Origin: Synergistaceae bacterium
Lineage (GTDB): Bacteria > Synergistota > Synergistia > Synergistales > Aminobacteriaceae
NCBI GenBank assembly: GCA_031267575.1
Contig: JAIRYN010000003.1
Coordinates: 1 to 32,409, forward strand
Direction: 5' to 3'
Length of the DNA stretch: 32,409 bases
The translations under genes were made by a program, and so were the position numbers. Shown piece by piece: positions 31,218 through 32,409 of the stretch. Below the pieces are notes generated by a model, which worked only from the letters and a program-made list of their open reading frames with translations, was not told where the DNA came from and did no database searches. How positions within the stretch are numbered: position 1 is the first letter of the stretch; each line of letters starts with the position of its first letter.

Positions 31218-32117
31218 ATGAGGAAAATAGAAGGCGTGTTTGCCCCCATTGCCACACCGTTCAAAGAAGATGAGACAATCGATTTCGGAAGATACGCAGA
31301 GAACCTGGCGAAGTTTGATAGAACGGGCCTCGCGGGCATTACCGTGTTGGGCAGCAACGGAGAGTTCACAATGCTCTCCCATGCTGAGAAACTCGACTTA
31401 GTCGCGGCAACACGCAAGGGACTGAGTCCGAACAAGGTGGTGATCGCTGGGACGGGGTGCGAATCTCTGAGAGGAACGATAGAACTCACCAAGGCGGCGG
31501 CGGATAGAGGGGCAGACGCGGCTCTGGTCATCAATCCCTGTTACTATAAGCGGGACCTAACGGAATCGGTTCTCGAAAAGTTTTACGTGGCGGTGGCGGA
31601 CGCGGCTCCCGTTCCCGTGATGATCTACAACATGCCGGGCAACAGCGGCGTCAATCTCTCGTCGAAGCTGGTGGTGAGGCTCTCCGCCCACGAGAACATC
31701 GTGGGCGTGAAAGATTCTGGCGGAAACATCGTGCAAATCTCAGAGATTATCGTCGGGGTAGGAGAGGATTTTTCCGTGTTCGCGGGGTCGAGTAGTTTTC
31801 TTTTCGCGACGAGCGTGCTGGGGGGCAGAGGGGGAACCTTGGCCGCGGCAAACGTGGCGCCGGATCTCTGCTCGGAGATTTACGCTCTCTGCCGACAAAA
31901 GGAGCACGAAAAAGCGCGCGAGATCCAGCTCGATATTTTAGAACTCAACGCTTGCGTCACGAGTCGTTATGGTATCGGTGGAATGAAGGCGGCGATGGAC
32001 CTAGCTGGGTTCTTTGGTGGCATTCCCCGGCTGCCCCTTCTGCCCGCTAGCAGTGCCGCCGTCGCGGACATTCGAGTCCAACTGGAGAAACTGGGCCTCC
32101 TGAACAAGTATCAGTAA
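31218..32117 (+). CDS. DHDPS/NAL-family aldolase, 4-hydroxy-2-oxoglutarate aldolase-like
   Basis: This 299-residue TIM-barrel class I aldolase has Schiff-base lysine K165 (GVKDSGGN) and catalytic tyrosine Y137 (YNMPGNSG). The substrate loop reads GSNGEF rather than the GTTGE of true DapA. With GTGCES, NPCYYK, ANVAPD and VTSRYGIGGMKAAMD it strongly recalls mammalian HOGA1, which splits 4-hydroxy-2-oxoglutarate into pyruvate and glyoxylate. The exact substrate is inferred; another 2-keto acid aldol is possible. GAGGGAG lies about 5 nt before the ATG. It is monocistronic, with its own promoter, upstream repeat array and a terminator at its stop. Confidence 0.85.
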   Translation: MRKIEGVFAPIATPFKEDETIDFGRYAENLAKFDRTGLAGITVLGSNGEFTMLSHAEKLDLVAATRKGLSPNKVVIAGTGCESLRGTIELTKAAADRGADAALVINPCYYKRDLTESVLEKFYVAVADAAPVPVMIYNMPGNSGVNLSSKLVVRLSAHENIVGVKDSGGNIVQISEIIVGVGEDFSVFAGSSSFLFATSVLGGRGGTLAAANVAPDLCSEIYALCRQKEHEKAREIQLDILELNACVTSRYGIGGMKAAMDLAGFFGGIPRLPLLPASSAAVADIRVQLEKLGLLNKYQ

Positions 32118-32135
32118 AAATACTGAGCGTTTTTT
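32111..32135 (+). terminator. Compact terminator at the aldolase stop
   Basis: TCAGTA-AAAA-TACTGA (32111-32126) forms a 6-bp stem including the stop codon, followed by GCG and T6. The stem is A/T-rich, so it may be weak. Confidence 0.5.
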
Positions 32136-32157
32136 AAAGAAATTTGAAATTAGGGGC

Positions 32158-32186
32158 TTTACAAAACTTCAAAACGGAGGTAATAT
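32158..32186 (+). promoter_or_regulatory. rRNA operon promoter (right), candidate
   Basis: TTTACA (32158-32163), 17-bp spacer and TAATAT (32181-32186) lie about 200 bp before the 16S start. It is weaker and differently placed than the left rrn promoter. Confidence 0.5.
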
Positions 32187-32256
32187 TACCAAGCTCTGTA
32201 ATGAGAGATTGAGATATAAGATTTCTTTCATAAGAGTAAGCCTTTGAAAATTTTCT

Positions 32257-32283
32257 CTTAGAGACTAATCTTAAGAGACTAAC
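32257..32283. repeat. Imperfect 13/14-bp duplication in the right rrn leader
   Basis: CTTAGAGACTAAT (32257-32269) is followed by CTTAAGAGACTAAC (32270-32283). It lies just outside the shared inverted repeat and has no counterpart in the left leader. Confidence 0.8.
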
Positions 32284-32290
32284 AAAGGAA

Positions 32291-32409
32291 TGAATCTTGA
32301 CAATTTTACAGGCGAGCCAACAGAGGCTAAGCAGTAATGAATAAGTAAAAGGAAACGTTATGCAAAGTTTCGTAAGTGAAAAGAATGAGCTGAGAGTTTG
32401 ATCCTGGCT
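32291..32409. repeat. Right arm of 119-bp terminal inverted repeat
   Basis: Exact reverse complement of 1-119. It contains the distal rRNA leader (with an AGCC/GGCT mini-hairpin) and the 16S start. Confidence 0.95.
32385..32409 (+). rRNA. rrs: 16S rRNA, extreme 5' end (partial)
   Basis: Ends in GAGAGTTTGATCCTGGCT, the 16S 5' signature, running rightward out of the window. Confidence 0.9.

Noticed and set aside
31218-32117. Naming the aldolase DapA
   Set aside because: The GTTGE substrate loop of DapA is replaced by GSNGEF, and the whole pattern is closer to HOGA1; no lysine-pathway neighbours.

Overview
The window is most likely from the Synergistota. This rests mainly on the surface protein at 18339-22085, whose C-terminus (SGGCD, a hydrophobic stretch, then RR) matches the Synerg-CTERM sorting signal known from that phylum. 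A TAXI-type TRAP transporter with DUF1850, a DUF4153/DUF2993-like pair, a 200-residue-class EF-Ts and a single-chain pyruvate:ferredoxin oxidoreductase fit an anaerobic amino-acid or organic-acid fermenter. The two ends are an exact 119-bp inverted repeat that finishes in the first bases of 16S rRNA. The piece is therefore the segment between two divergent rRNA operons that point outward.

Layout. 1-260: 16S start and rrn promoter on the minus strand. 261-2428: KdnA-like aminotransferase (minus) and a Dph6-type ATP pyrophosphatase (plus) preceded by an overlapping mini-ORF. 2651-6371: nifJ with its terminator. 6440-6870: decayed IS200/IS605 (TnpB) end and hairpins. 6871-10835: DUF4153 membrane protein with a DUF2993/LmeA-like exported protein, then an AlaX trans-editing protein. 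11002-14120: ComB-like, LarC, a small ORF and DUF4230. 14258-18263: repeats, promoter, TAXI binding protein, DUF1850 and fused TRAP permease, then a terminator. 18339-22085: giant beta-helix/collagen-like surface protein. 22291-24432: NusG-II protein, Gx transporter and ApbE, resembling part of the flavin-based extracellular electron transfer (EET) loci. 24641-28884: rpsB, tsf, pyrH, frr, cheR. 29037-30746: 7TM GGDEF protein with a GGGEF site. 30755-30982: internally deleted integrase. 31080-32135: 11-bp repeat array, promoter and a 4-hydroxy-2-oxoglutarate-aldolase-like gene. 32158-32409: second rrn promoter and 16S start.

How it fits together. NifJ gives reduced ferredoxin from pyruvate, and an HOGA-like aldolase can yield pyruvate. 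The TRAP system imports an unknown organic acid. The ApbE/NusG-II/Gx cluster suggests covalently flavinylated extracytoplasmic electron carriers. The surface protein encoded next door contains a DADTGAT stretch that fits the ApbE acceptor pattern, making it a candidate (unproven) substrate.

The most unusual global signal is about twenty separate short tandem duplications, mostly 9-18 bp in 2-5 copies. They lie between genes, at stop and start codons, beside promoters, and in frame inside coding regions where the unit is always a multiple of three. No CRISPR array, tRNA or intact mobile element was seen.
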